Shown here: piece after piece, positions 29,100 through 37,726 of the stretch | Layout: each line of letters opens with the position of its first letter | How positions within the stretch are numbered: the first letter of the stretch is position 1 | Source of the DNA: Blastomonas fulva | GTDB lineage: Bacteria; Pseudomonadota; Alphaproteobacteria; Sphingomonadales; Sphingomonadaceae | NCBI RefSeq assembly: GCF_003431825.1 | Contig: NZ_CP020083.1 | Location: forward strand, 3,014,501 to 3,078,500 | Length of the DNA stretch: 64,000 nucleotides | Reading direction: 5' to 3' | Made by a program: the position numbers and the translations under genes | Notes under the pieces: model-generated | Databases searched by the model: none | What the model was told of the DNA's origin: nothing | Seen by the model: only the letters and a program-made list of their open reading frames with translations

Positions 29100-30032
29100 A
29101 TGCGTGGTCGAACATTCCGGTCTGCTATTGCAGCTTTTAGCCTTTTAAGCTTGCCTGCAGCAGGCGCAGCGCAGCAGACTGGGGAAGAGACGCCCGATCT
29201 CTTCCGGGATGGCATCGAGGTGATCGGCCAGCGCGAGGTCGCGAAGAAAGTCCTCAAGGAAAATCTGCGCGAGTTGATAGCGCCCATTCCGATGTTCGAT
29301 GTGATCCCGCGCTTCTTCGAGCCGCTGTGCGTCAAGGTGGTCGGAATGGATCCGGATGCCAGCGTGACTATAACGGACCGCATCAATCGAACCGCTCTGG
29401 ATGTCGGGCTCGACCCGGCCAAGCCGAACTGCAGGGCCAACGCGCTGGTCGTGGTGGTCGACGATCCTCGCGGCCTGTTCGAAAAGATGCTGACGCGCAG
29501 GCGCGGTATCGTCGGAATAGCTGAAATGCGCGATGTGCAGACCCGGAACTTGCGCGACGAGTTGCGCGCCCGCAAGCCTGCGGTGGCCTGGAACCTCTCC
29601 ACCCTGTCCAACAGCAATGGCGCCACGCTCGACGGCGAAGGCTATGTGATCGCGACATCGATCAAGGCTAGCCGCATTGATTCAAATTTCTACCGGCCCA
29701 AATCTTTGTCGATCGTGCTGTATGACTCCACCCAGATCAAGAACGTGACGCTCGGCCAGTTGGCCGATTATGCAGCGGTTCATCTGCTTGGCTCACCCAG
29801 GCGGCACATCGACTTCGCCAGCGTCGCAGTTCCATCGGTGCTCAGCCTGTTCACGCAGGGGCCCGAGGCCGCCCCTACAGAACTCACCCAATTCGACAAG
29901 GCGTATCTTAAGGGCATATACACGCTGGAAGCTGGGGCCCTGCGATCGCGGGTACCCGGCGCGGTGCTGGCGGGCTTTGCGCAGCAGTGCGAGGACCAGC
30001 AGGACAGCTGCCGCATGCAACTGAAGAAATAG
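29100..30032 (+). CDS. Secreted protein of unknown function
   Basis: The 310-aa product begins with a signal peptide (SAIAAFSLLSLPAAGAAQQ). The body contains one Cys pair near residue 79/109 (EPLCVKV and PNCRANA) and another at the C-terminus (QQCEDQQDSCRM), which suggests disulfides in the periplasm. A segment VVVVDDPRGLFEKML followed by RNLRDELRARKPAVAWN is the most ordered-looking part. I recognise no domain. It is convergent with the moxR gene. Confidence 0.7.
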   Translation: MRGRTFRSAIAAFSLLSLPAAGAAQQTGEETPDLFRDGIEVIGQREVAKKVLKENLRELIAPIPMFDVIPRFFEPLCVKVVGMDPDASVTITDRINRTALDVGLDPAKPNCRANALVVVVDDPRGLFEKMLTRRRGIVGIAEMRDVQTRNLRDELRARKPAVAWNLSTLSNSNGATLDGEGYVIATSIKASRIDSNFYRPKSLSIVLYDSTQIKNVTLGQLADYAAVHLLGSPRRHIDFASVAVPSVLSLFTQGPEAAPTELTQFDKAYLKGIYTLEAGALRSRVPGAVLAGFAQQCEDQQDSCRMQLKK

Positions 30033-30116
30033 CCTATTGGCGGGCGGGCCCGCCTGCCTCTGATCCTGACGCGTACGTTGCTGGCCAGGCCGGGATCACC
30101 CGCCTGGCGCAACCCC

Positions 30117-30959
30117 TCAGCTGTTGCGGCGCGACATGAAGGCGAGGCGTTCGAACAGCATCACGTCCTGCTCGTTCTTGAGCAGCGCACCGTGCAGCGG
30201 CGGGATTGCCTTGCTGGGGTCGCGCGACTGAAGCACTTCGAGCGGCATGTCCTCGTGCAGCAGCAGCTTCAGCCAGTCGAGCAGTTCGCTGGTCGAGGGC
30301 TTCTTCTTGAGGCCGGGCACTTCGCGCACGTCGTAGAAGATCTCGAGCGCCTTCTGTACCAGGATCTTCTGGATGCCGGGGAAGTGCACATCGATGATAG
30401 CCTGCATCGTCTCGCGATCGGGAAACTTGATATAGTGGAAGAAGCAGCGGCGCAGGAACGCGTCGGGCAGTTCCTTCTCGTTGTTCGAGGTGATGACCAC
30501 GATCGGGCGATCCTTGGCCTTCACCAGCTCTTTGGTCTCGTAGACGTAGAATTCCATGCGATCGAGTTCCTGCAACAGATCGTTGGGGAATTCGATATCG
30601 GCCTTGTCGATCTCGTCGATCAGCAGCACGGGCAGTTCGGGTGCGGTGAACGCTTCCCACAATTTGCCCTTCTTGATGTAGTTGCCGATGTCGTGGACGC
30701 GCTCGTCGCCGAGCTGGCCGTCGCGCAGACGCGCCACGGCGTCATATTCGTACAGGCCCTGCTGCGCCTTTGTGGTCGATTTGATGTTCCATTCGATCAG
30801 CGGTGCCTTCGCGGCCTGCGCGATCTGGTGCGCCAGCACGGTCTTGCCGGTGCCCGGCTCGCCCTTCACCAGCAGGGGCCGACGCAGTGCGACGGCGGCA
30901 TTGACCGCCACCTTCAAATCGTCGGTTGCAACATATTCGCTGGTGCCTTCAAAGCGCAT
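30117..30959 (-). CDS. MoxR-family AAA+ ATPase
   Basis: This 280-aa ATPase carries Walker A GEPGTGKT at 33-40, Walker B LLIDEIDKAD near 110 and sensor 1 VITSNNEKELPDAFLRRC. MoxR proteins act with VWA-domain partners to activate or assemble client enzymes. The matching VWA gene is at 26190-27377. The length is typical of the short MoxR/CoxD-like branch. Confidence 0.9.
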   Translation of the reverse strand: MRFEGTSEYVATDDLKVAVNAAVALRRPLLVKGEPGTGKTVLAHQIAQAAKAPLIEWNIKSTTKAQQGLYEYDAVARLRDGQLGDERVHDIGNYIKKGKLWEAFTAPELPVLLIDEIDKADIEFPNDLLQELDRMEFYVYETKELVKAKDRPIVVITSNNEKELPDAFLRRCFFHYIKFPDRETMQAIIDVHFPGIQKILVQKALEIFYDVREVPGLKKKPSTSELLDWLKLLLHEDMPLEVLQSRDPSKAIPPLHGALLKNEQDVMLFERLAFMSRRNS

Positions 30960-31078
30960 GGGATGGCCTTCCTGCCGCTGTTAACTGGTTGGTTAAGCGA
31001 TAGGGGGCTGAAGCCAGCTTGGCAAGCGGTCAGAGCGCTGCTGCTTTACGTTTCCGTAAGGCCATGCGTTTTGGAAGC

Positions 31079-31771
31079 CTAGATGCCGTCCTGCGCACGG
31101 CGAAGCTCTGCGCGTTCGCCCAGCATATCCCAGAACTGGCGGTGCTGCTGGAGCATCTGCGACGCGCCGAAGCCGATCGCGCGTCCGATCATTCTGTCGG
31201 TGCTCAGTTCGGCCGCGAGCTGGCGTGTGTCGGCCGATGAAGGGAGCGAGGAGAGGCGGACATCGAGCCCGGTGCGCGCGCCGATGAGATCGAGCACCTC
31301 GCGCACCGTGATCCAGTCCAGCACCAGCGCAAAGGCGGCGCCGATCGCACAGCCCTGGCGGTCAGACTGCGACAGCGCGTTGAGCGCCCCGCGCAGGTTG
31401 ATGATCGCTGGGGTGCACCGGTCCTGGCCGGGAGTGCTTGTGATCGGCCCTGCGGCAACAGTCAGCCGGGTGAGCAGCGCGCGCTCGCCGACGAATGCCT
31501 CGCATGCATGGGCCAGCCATTTGCCGATATGCGGGTCTGCGGTGCGGGTCGCGGCATAGTCGATCAGACCGGGATAGCGGCCATGCAGCAGGCACAGATA
31601 ATGCGCGGCATCGGCAAGGTCGATTGCGCGCACCGGGCTGGCCTTGTCGAGCAGGACACCGACAAAGCCGTGCGCAGCGCTGGTGCCCTGCGCCAGCGCG
31701 GCATCCAGCGAGCGCAGTGGCGCTGCATCCGGTTGGGCGCGGTCAAAGGCTCCGGGCTGAACAAACGACAC
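31079..31771 (-). CDS. Conserved-looking protein of unknown function
   Basis: The 230-aa protein is Ala/Leu-rich and probably all-helical. It has no signal peptide and no catalytic motif I can name. Notable segments are DLADAAHYLCLLHGRYPGLIDY and FVGERALLTRLTVAAGPITSTPGQ. It lies between moxR and aroB on the same strand, with 119-148 nt gaps on both sides, so it is probably transcribed alone. Confidence 0.6.
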   Translation of the reverse strand: MSFVQPGAFDRAQPDAAPLRSLDAALAQGTSAAHGFVGVLLDKASPVRAIDLADAAHYLCLLHGRYPGLIDYAATRTADPHIGKWLAHACEAFVGERALLTRLTVAAGPITSTPGQDRCTPAIINLRGALNALSQSDRQGCAIGAAFALVLDWITVREVLDLIGARTGLDVRLSSLPSSADTRQLAAELSTDRMIGRAIGFGASQMLQQHRQFWDMLGERAELRRAQDGI

Positions 31772-31919
31772 GTGGCGGCTTCCCTAAAGTGCTTGGCCCA
31801 ATCTGCCCCGCCCGAAGGTCCGGCGACACAATTGGTGTGGCAGGCAAGCGGGTCGCACCTGCCTCCACACCGGCACCCTAGCGTGTCGTCCTAAAGAGAA
31901 AGTTTACGCAGGCGCAGGT

Positions 31920-33032
31920 TTATCGCGCCTGGCGATGCTGTTCGTCGAGAAACTGCGCGACATCGGCCAGATCGACATCATGGCACACGAACGTCTGCCC
32001 GATCCCGCGCGCGAGCAGGAAGGGCAGGGTGCCGCCCGCCATCTTCTTGTCATGCCGCATATGATCGACCAGCGCCGCGCCATCGGCGGTGACGCCGGCA
32101 TCGTGCAGCGTGACGGGCATCGCGCAGGCGCCGAAATGCGCGGCGACGCGTTCTGCGTCCGCAAGGTCGCACAGCCCGCGCCGTGCCGAATAGCGCAGCG
32201 CCAGCACCATTCCGACACCCACCGCCTCGCCGTGCAACAGCCTCTCGCCAAAGCCGGTGTCGGCTTCCAGCGCGTGGCCAAAGGTATGGCCGAGGTTGAG
32301 CAGCGCGCGGCGGTCCTTCGTCTCGCGCTCGTCCTCGCCCACGATCCGCGCCTTGGCGGCGACGCTGGTGACGATGGCGTGATCAAGCACCTGCGGTTCA
32401 CCTGCCAGCACATCGGCGCCGTGCGCCTCGCACCAGTCGAAGAAGGGCGCATCGTCGATCAGGCCGTATTTGACCACTTCGGCATAGCCTGCGCGCATTT
32501 CGCGCGGGGGCAGCGTGGCGAGCACCTGCGGATCGATCAGCACGAATCGCGGCTGGTGGAACGCGCCGACGAGGTTCTTGCCCGCTGCGGTGTTGATCGC
32601 GGTCTTGCCGCCGACCGAGCTGTCGACCTGTGCCAGCAGGGTGGTCGGCACCTGGACGAAGTCGCAGCCGCGCTTGACGATCGATGCGGCAAAGCCGGTG
32701 AGATCGCCGATCATCCCGCCGCCCAGCGCGAAGATGGTATCGCTTCGCTCGATGCCTGCGCCGAGAAGCCAGTCGGTCAGCCGCGCCAGCTCGGCCCAGC
32801 TCTTGCTTGCCTCGCCAGCGGGTACGACATGCAGTTCCGCTGCGATGCCTGCGGACTCGAGCTGCGCGGCGATGCGGGGCCAGTGGTGCCGGGCCACTGT
32901 GCTGTCGGTGACCCACAGGCTGCGGCCGCGCTTTGCCCAGGGAGCGATATGCGTTGCCACGTCGTCCAGCGCCCCTGCCTCAACGTCAATATCGTAGCTG
33001 CGCTGGCCCAGCGCGATATTCAGCCGTGCCAT
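31920..33032 (-). CDS. aroB: 3-dehydroquinate synthase
   Basis: This NAD- and zinc-dependent enzyme performs the second step of the shikimate pathway. Family blocks include DSSVGGKTAINTAAGKNLVGAFHQP and the metal-ligand region LLNLGHTFGHALE. At 370 aa it is full length. The start overlaps the end of aroK by 13 nt, so aroK-aroB form an operon in the usual order. Confidence 0.95.
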   Translation of the reverse strand: MARLNIALGQRSYDIDVEAGALDDVATHIAPWAKRGRSLWVTDSTVARHHWPRIAAQLESAGIAAELHVVPAGEASKSWAELARLTDWLLGAGIERSDTIFALGGGMIGDLTGFAASIVKRGCDFVQVPTTLLAQVDSSVGGKTAINTAAGKNLVGAFHQPRFVLIDPQVLATLPPREMRAGYAEVVKYGLIDDAPFFDWCEAHGADVLAGEPQVLDHAIVTSVAAKARIVGEDERETKDRRALLNLGHTFGHALEADTGFGERLLHGEAVGVGMVLALRYSARRGLCDLADAERVAAHFGACAMPVTLHDAGVTADGAALVDHMRHDKKMAGGTLPFLLARGIGQTFVCHDVDLADVAQFLDEQHRQAR

Positions 33033-33592
33033 CGGGCAAGTGCCTCCAGAATAGTGAGAACGGTGCGGTGGTGCGGGCCATCCTTGCTCCGCACATGGAT
33101 CTGCGCCTGCGCATAGACCGGATTGCGGACCTCGGCGAGCTTGGCCAGGACTTCGCCCGGATTGCCGTTCTTGAGCAGCGGACGGGTGTTGCGGCGGCTG
33201 ACGCGCTCGACCAGCGTAGCAAGGTCGGCATCCAGCCAGATCGCGATCGCGCCCTGCAGGATCAGCGCGCGGGTCTGGTCGTTCATGAACGCGCCGCCCC
33301 CGGTGGCGATAACGCGCGGCACGCCATCGATCAGCCGCGAGATCACCCGGCGCTCGCCATCACGGAAATAGGGCTCACCGAAACGCTCGAAGATTTCCGA
33401 GATGGTCATCTGCGCCGCAGTTTCGATCTCTTCATCGGCATCGACGAAGTCGATCCCCAGATCGGTGGCCAGCCTCTTGCCGACGGTGGACTTGCCGACG
33501 CCCATCAGCCCGACCAGCACCAACGGCCGGTCCAGCCATTGCATGATGGCGCCTGCAAGCTTCGCGGGGTCTGATTTTCGGTTCTGCAGCAT
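33020..33592 (-). CDS. aroK: Shikimate kinase
   Basis: This enzyme phosphorylates shikimate in aromatic amino-acid synthesis. The P-loop is GLMGVGKST at residues 28-36, followed by the shikimate-binding FVDADEEIE and the RVIATGGGAF block. From the ATG at 33592 it is 190 aa; the frame extends upstream to 33655 without family similarity. It is transcribed with aroB and is divergent from a small membrane-protein gene. Confidence 0.94.
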   Translation of the reverse strand: MLQNRKSDPAKLAGAIMQWLDRPLVLVGLMGVGKSTVGKRLATDLGIDFVDADEEIETAAQMTISEIFERFGEPYFRDGERRVISRLIDGVPRVIATGGGAFMNDQTRALILQGAIAIWLDADLATLVERVSRRNTRPLLKNGNPGEVLAKLAEVRNPVYAQAQIHVRSKDGPHHRTVLTILEALARWHG

Positions 33593-33655
33593 TGCCGCGC
33601 AGCCTATAAATAGGCTAGGCGGTGGCGCAAGTTTTCTAGACACTTCACGGAGCAT

Positions 33656-33868
33656 ATGTCGGCCATGGCCATTTTGGGACAGAATTACCGGCAGCGCAGG
33701 CGGCCCAAGGGACCGCTCATCCTGGTTGCACTGGCTGTTCTGGTTGTCGCGTTCCTGGCGTTCGCCTATTCGCGCGGTGGCGAGGTTCCCACCGCACGCG
33801 TCGAAAAGCAGATCGCACTGCCAACGGCAGCGGCGTCCAACGCCGCCACGGCGCAGCCCGAGGGCTGA
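33656..33868 (+). CDS. Small single-pass membrane protein
   Basis: The 70-aa product has a basic N-terminus (YRQRRRPKG), one membrane helix at about 21-39 (LILVALAVLVVAFLAFAY) and an Ala-rich tail, so it is anchored in the inner membrane with the tail outside. CACGGAG precedes the ATG. It lies 5 nt before the 609-aa secreted protein gene and is probably co-expressed with it. Function unknown. Confidence 0.65.
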   Translation: MSAMAILGQNYRQRRRPKGPLILVALAVLVVAFLAFAYSRGGEVPTARVEKQIALPTAAASNAATAQPEG

Positions 33869-33873
33869 TCGCG

Positions 33874-35703
33874 ATGCGGCGGGGAATGCTGCTGGCCTGT
33901 GCCAGCCTGATGGCGGTGGCGTTTGTATCTGCTCCGGTGATCGGACAGAACGAAGCGCCGGAGTCGCTGCTGCCCCCTGGGTTCAACGATCCCGCGCCTG
34001 CGCCGTCGCAGTCCGAACCGCCGCCCTTGCCCGAGCCCGGCCGCACCGGACCCCAGGCTCCCGTCGTCCCCGGCACGCCGCCCCCGCTGGTCCCCCTGCC
34101 TTCGCTGGCAGGCCAGGACGAAAGCGACGAGGCGCTGAGCGAGGAACTCGCTGCGTTGCAGGAGCAGCTTGCAGAACAGCTCGCGCTCACCCAGGCGCTG
34201 CCACCCAGCGCGCGCCGTTCGCTGGACCTCATCGGCCCCTTGAGCCAGGCCAATGGCGGTTTTGCCGCGTCCTCGCTCGGCAATATCGGCGGACGCTATG
34301 CCCAGACGCTGGTGCGCCGCACCGGTGGGCGGATCGTGTCGCGCTGGGCCTCGCTGGGCCTGCAGAAGCTGCTGCTGAGCGAACTCAACACTCCGCAGGG
34401 GATCAACGGCGCAAACTGGGCTGCTGAACGGGCGGCATTGCTGCTGCGCATCGGATCGGCCGATGGCGCGGTGCGCATGGTGCAGGCGATCGATCCGCCC
34501 GCCGCGACCCCGCGCTTGCTCGATGTGGCGCTGGCCAGCTATGTTTCCGCCGCTGATCCGCTGGGCATGTGCCCGCTGCTGCCCTTCGCCCGTGACACCG
34601 CAAAGGGCAAGGAATGGCAGCTGATCCGCGCGATCTGCTCGGGCTTCTCCGGAGAGGGAAGCTCGGCGCGCGAACAGATCGATCGCGCCCGCCGCCAGAG
34701 CGGCATGGACCGGATCGATGTGGTGCTGGCAGAAAAGATCGTCGGAGCAAGCCTCAACGGCAGGCGCGCAGTGACGGTGCAGTGGGATGACGTGAACCAG
34801 CTCACGCGCTGGCGTTTCGGGCTGGCGCTGACCGCCGGGATCGAGCCTCCCGAGGCGCTGTACGCCAGTGCCGACCGCAACTATCAGGCGTGGCGCGCGC
34901 GCGCGCCGATGGCGCCGCTGGCCTCGCGCGTGCAGGCGGCAGACATGGCCGCTGCGATGGGCGTGCTTTCCAGCCGCGACATGATCGATCTGTACGGCGC
35001 GACATTTGACGATCCGGGCACCGATGATGCGCTGCGCGATCGCATGGCGCTGCTGCGCACCGCCTATGTCGCTGCCGATCCCGATGACCGGGTGCGCGCG
35101 ATGCAGGCGCTGTGGAACCGGTCCGAAAACGCGTTCGTGCGCTATTCTGCGCATGTCCTGACCGCCCACGCGGCAGCGCGCGTCGCTCCGTCGGAAGACG
35201 TCGGTGATGCTGCCGATGACCTTATCGTCTCGATGGTGTCGGCGGGCTTCGATACCAGCGCGGCGCGCTGGACCGGGATCGTGTCCGAAGGCAGTCTGGG
35301 CTGGGCCGTGCTCGCGCTCGCTTCGCCGGGGCGCTCGCCGCTGGAATCATCGGAAGTCAGCAGCTTCTTCGACAATGACGAGAGCGCGAACGCACGCAAG
35401 AGCGCGTTTCTGGTTGCGGGCCTGGCTGGGCTCAACCGGATCAGCACCGCCGATCGCGATTCGCTGGCCGAGGACCTGGGCATCCGGCTGGGCGGCGAAA
35501 CCCGCTGGACCCGGGCGATCCGCGCCGCCGCATCGCAAGGCAATGATGGGCTGGTGACGCTGCTGGTCGCGATGGGCATGCAGGGCGACGACTGGTCGGC
35601 GATGACCCCGCGCCAGCTGTTCCACGTCGTTTCGGCGCTCCGCATCGCCGGGCGTCAGGCAGAGGCCCGGATGATCGCTGCAGAAGCTGTCAGCCGCGCC
35701 TGA
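33874..35703 (+). CDS. Large exported protein of unknown function
   Basis: The 609-aa product has a signal peptide (LLACASLMAVAFVSAPVIGQ), a Pro-rich low-complexity spacer at about 30-85, a short coiled coil (EELAALQEQLAEQLALTQAL) and a long alpha-helical body that resembles a helical-repeat solenoid. No enzyme motif is visible. It lies downstream of the small membrane protein and 3 nt upstream of xerD. A cell-envelope scaffold role is only a guess from architecture. Confidence 0.75.
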   Translation: MRRGMLLACASLMAVAFVSAPVIGQNEAPESLLPPGFNDPAPAPSQSEPPPLPEPGRTGPQAPVVPGTPPPLVPLPSLAGQDESDEALSEELAALQEQLAEQLALTQALPPSARRSLDLIGPLSQANGGFAASSLGNIGGRYAQTLVRRTGGRIVSRWASLGLQKLLLSELNTPQGINGANWAAERAALLLRIGSADGAVRMVQAIDPPAATPRLLDVALASYVSAADPLGMCPLLPFARDTAKGKEWQLIRAICSGFSGEGSSAREQIDRARRQSGMDRIDVVLAEKIVGASLNGRRAVTVQWDDVNQLTRWRFGLALTAGIEPPEALYASADRNYQAWRARAPMAPLASRVQAADMAAAMGVLSSRDMIDLYGATFDDPGTDDALRDRMALLRTAYVAADPDDRVRAMQALWNRSENAFVRYSAHVLTAHAAARVAPSEDVGDAADDLIVSMVSAGFDTSAARWTGIVSEGSLGWAVLALASPGRSPLESSEVSSFFDNDESANARKSAFLVAGLAGLNRISTADRDSLAEDLGIRLGGETRWTRAIRAAASQGNDGLVTLLVAMGMQGDDWSAMTPRQLFHVVSALRIAGRQAEARMIAAEAVSRA

Positions 35704-35706
35704 CCG

Positions 35707-36630
35707 ATGGCAGGCGACGACGCCCGTCTGATCGACCGCTTTCTGGAAATGATGGCCGCAGAGCGCGGCGCGGCCGCGAACACGCTCGCCGCGTATCGCC
35801 GCGACCTCGAACAGGCGTCCGATGTGCTGGCAGGTGCGCTGGTGCAGGCGGGGGAGGCGGGGTTGGCCCGTCTGGACCATCACTGGCGCGATCTTGCCTC
35901 GAGCACCGTCGCGCGCAAATCCTCTGCGCTGCGTGGCTTTTTCGCCTTTCTGCAGGATGAGGGGCTGGCGGAGGCCAGTGCGGGCAACGCATCCACGGCG
36001 ATTGCTCGCCCGAAAGTGCAAAGACCGCTGCCCAAGATCCTGAGTCACGACGATATTGCCCGGCTGTTCACGCTGGCAGAAGAGCGCGCGGCGGCGCCAG
36101 AGGCAAGGCCATCGGACCTGCGGCTGCTCGCGCTGATCGAGCTGCTCTATGGATCGGGTTTGCGCGCCAGCGAGTTGGTCAGCCTGCCGCGTGCGGCGGC
36201 CAGCATCGGGCGACCGTTGCTGGCAATCACCGGCAAGGGCGACAAGCAGCGGCTGGTGCCGATCTCGGGCCGCGCGCGCGATGCGCTTGCGCGCTGGCTG
36301 GCAGTGAGCACGGTCGAGACGCGCTGGCTGTTCCCCTCGCGCACCGGGCATATCAGCCGCATCCGCTTGTTCCAGCTGATCAAGGACTTCGCCGCCAGCG
36401 CGGGGATCGATCCGGCACGGGTGAGCCCGCATGTGCTGCGCCACGCCTTTGCCACGCATCTGCTCGAAGGCGGCGCGGATCTGCGCACCTTGCAGACCTT
36501 TCTGGGCCATGCCGATATCGCGACCACCCAGATTTACACCCATGTCGACAGCAAAAGGCTGGTCGAGCTGGTCAATCGTCGCCACCCGCTTGCGCAGATG
36601 AACCTTGCCGACAGGCAGCGGCGTGGCTAG
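35707..36630 (+). CDS. xerD: Tyrosine recombinase XerD-type
   Basis: This site-specific recombinase of the Xer pair resolves chromosome dimers at dif. An N-terminal SAM-like core-binding domain (about 7-95) precedes the catalytic domain with Arg153 (YGSGLRASEL), the Lys in ITGKGDKQR, His242/Arg245 (HVLRHAFATHLL), His268 (FLGHADI) and nucleophile Tyr277 (TQIYTHV). At 307 aa it is full length. Its position between housekeeping genes, upstream of accA, argues for a chromosomal Xer protein rather than a phage integrase. XerC versus XerD cannot be settled without comparison. Confidence 0.9.
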   Translation: MAGDDARLIDRFLEMMAAERGAAANTLAAYRRDLEQASDVLAGALVQAGEAGLARLDHHWRDLASSTVARKSSALRGFFAFLQDEGLAEASAGNASTAIARPKVQRPLPKILSHDDIARLFTLAEERAAAPEARPSDLRLLALIELLYGSGLRASELVSLPRAAASIGRPLLAITGKGDKQRLVPISGRARDALARWLAVSTVETRWLFPSRTGHISRIRLFQLIKDFAASAGIDPARVSPHVLRHAFATHLLEGGADLRTLQTFLGHADIATTQIYTHVDSKRLVELVNRRHPLAQMNLADRQRRG

Positions 36631-36642
36631 CAGGGCAGGACT

Positions 36643-37596
36643 ATGACCATGACAAGCTATCTGGAATTCGAAAAGCCGATCGCCGCGCTTGATGCGCGCA
36701 TCGCCGAATTGCGCGAAACCGCCGACACCGGCGAGATCGATATCGACAGCGAGATTGAGCGGCTCGCGGCCAAGTCGCGCAAGCTGCTGGCCTCGACCTA
36801 TGCCGGGCTGACCCCCTGGCAGAAGACGCTCGTTGCCCGGCATCCCGCGCGCCCGCATTTCAAGCATTATGTCGCAGGGATGTTCGACGAGTTTCTGCCG
36901 CTGGCAGGCGACCGAGCCTTTGGCGACGACAAGGCAATCATGGGCGGCTTTGCGCGCATGGGCGAACAACGCCTGGTGGTCATCGGGCACGAAAAGGGCG
37001 ACACCACCGAAAGCCGCATCCGCCACAATTTCGGCATGGGCAAACCCGAAGGCTATCGCAAGGCGATCCGCCTGATGGACCTGGCAGACCGGTTCGGGCT
37101 TCCCGTGGTTACATTGGTCGACACCTCGGGCGCGTTTCCCGGCGTGCAGGCCGAGGAGCGCGGTCAGGCCGAGGCGATTGCCCGCTCGACCGAGCGCTGC
37201 CTTTCGCTGGGCGTGCCGATGGTCTCAGCGATCGTCGGCGAAGGCGGATCGGGCGGCGCGGTGGCGCTTGCTTCGGCCGAGCGCGTGCTGATGTTCGAAC
37301 ATGCGGTCTATTCGGTGATCTCGCCCGAAGGCTGCGCCTCTATCCTGTGGCGGACCGCAGACCGTGCGGCAGATGCTGCCGAAGCGATGCAGGTGACCGC
37401 AGCCGATCTCAAGCGGCTCAACGTCATCGACCGGATCGTCAAGGAACCCGTGGGTGGCGCGCATCGTGATTCGGCGCAGGCGATCCAGGAACTGGCCAAG
37501 GCAGTCCGCGAGGAACTGGAAACGCTCAAGAAGCTGAGCCCGCTCGAGCTGCGCGCGGCGCGCGAAGCCCGCTTCCTGGCAATCGGCGCACTTTGA
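36643..37596 (+). CDS. accA: Acetyl-CoA carboxylase carboxyltransferase alpha subunit
   Basis: This subunit, with AccD, transfers the carboxyl group from biotin to acetyl-CoA for fatty-acid synthesis. The 317-aa length and the blocks TPWQKTLVARHPARPH, HEKGDTTESRIRHNFGM, DTSGAFPGVQAEERGQ and EGGSGGAVAL are those of AccA. The ATG at 36643 or at 36649 may be used. It is 12 nt after xerD and probably co-transcribed with it. Confidence 0.95.
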   Translation: MTMTSYLEFEKPIAALDARIAELRETADTGEIDIDSEIERLAAKSRKLLASTYAGLTPWQKTLVARHPARPHFKHYVAGMFDEFLPLAGDRAFGDDKAIMGGFARMGEQRLVVIGHEKGDTTESRIRHNFGMGKPEGYRKAIRLMDLADRFGLPVVTLVDTSGAFPGVQAEERGQAEAIARSTERCLSLGVPMVSAIVGEGGSGGAVALASAERVLMFEHAVYSVISPEGCASILWRTADRAADAAEAMQVTAADLKRLNVIDRIVKEPVGGAHRDSAQAIQELAKAVREELETLKKLSPLELRAAREARFLAIGAL

Positions 37597-37726
37597 TCTC
37601 GATGTAAATTCGCGCAACCGCACGCGGTCTGCGTCGTTGTGGCGACAAGCCCGTTTGATCATGGTGCCCGCACAGGGCATCATGCGATCGATCGGCACAG
37701 ACAAAACGACCGACAAGGAGGGTGCG

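Noticed and set aside
30034..30660. 208-aa minus-strand frame overlapping moxR
   Set aside because: Out-of-frame shadow of the MoxR gene with an Arg-rich composition.
35707..36630. Tyrosine recombinase as a phage or island integrase
   Set aside because: It sits among housekeeping genes upstream of accA, with no att-like repeats, phage genes or adjacent tRNA.
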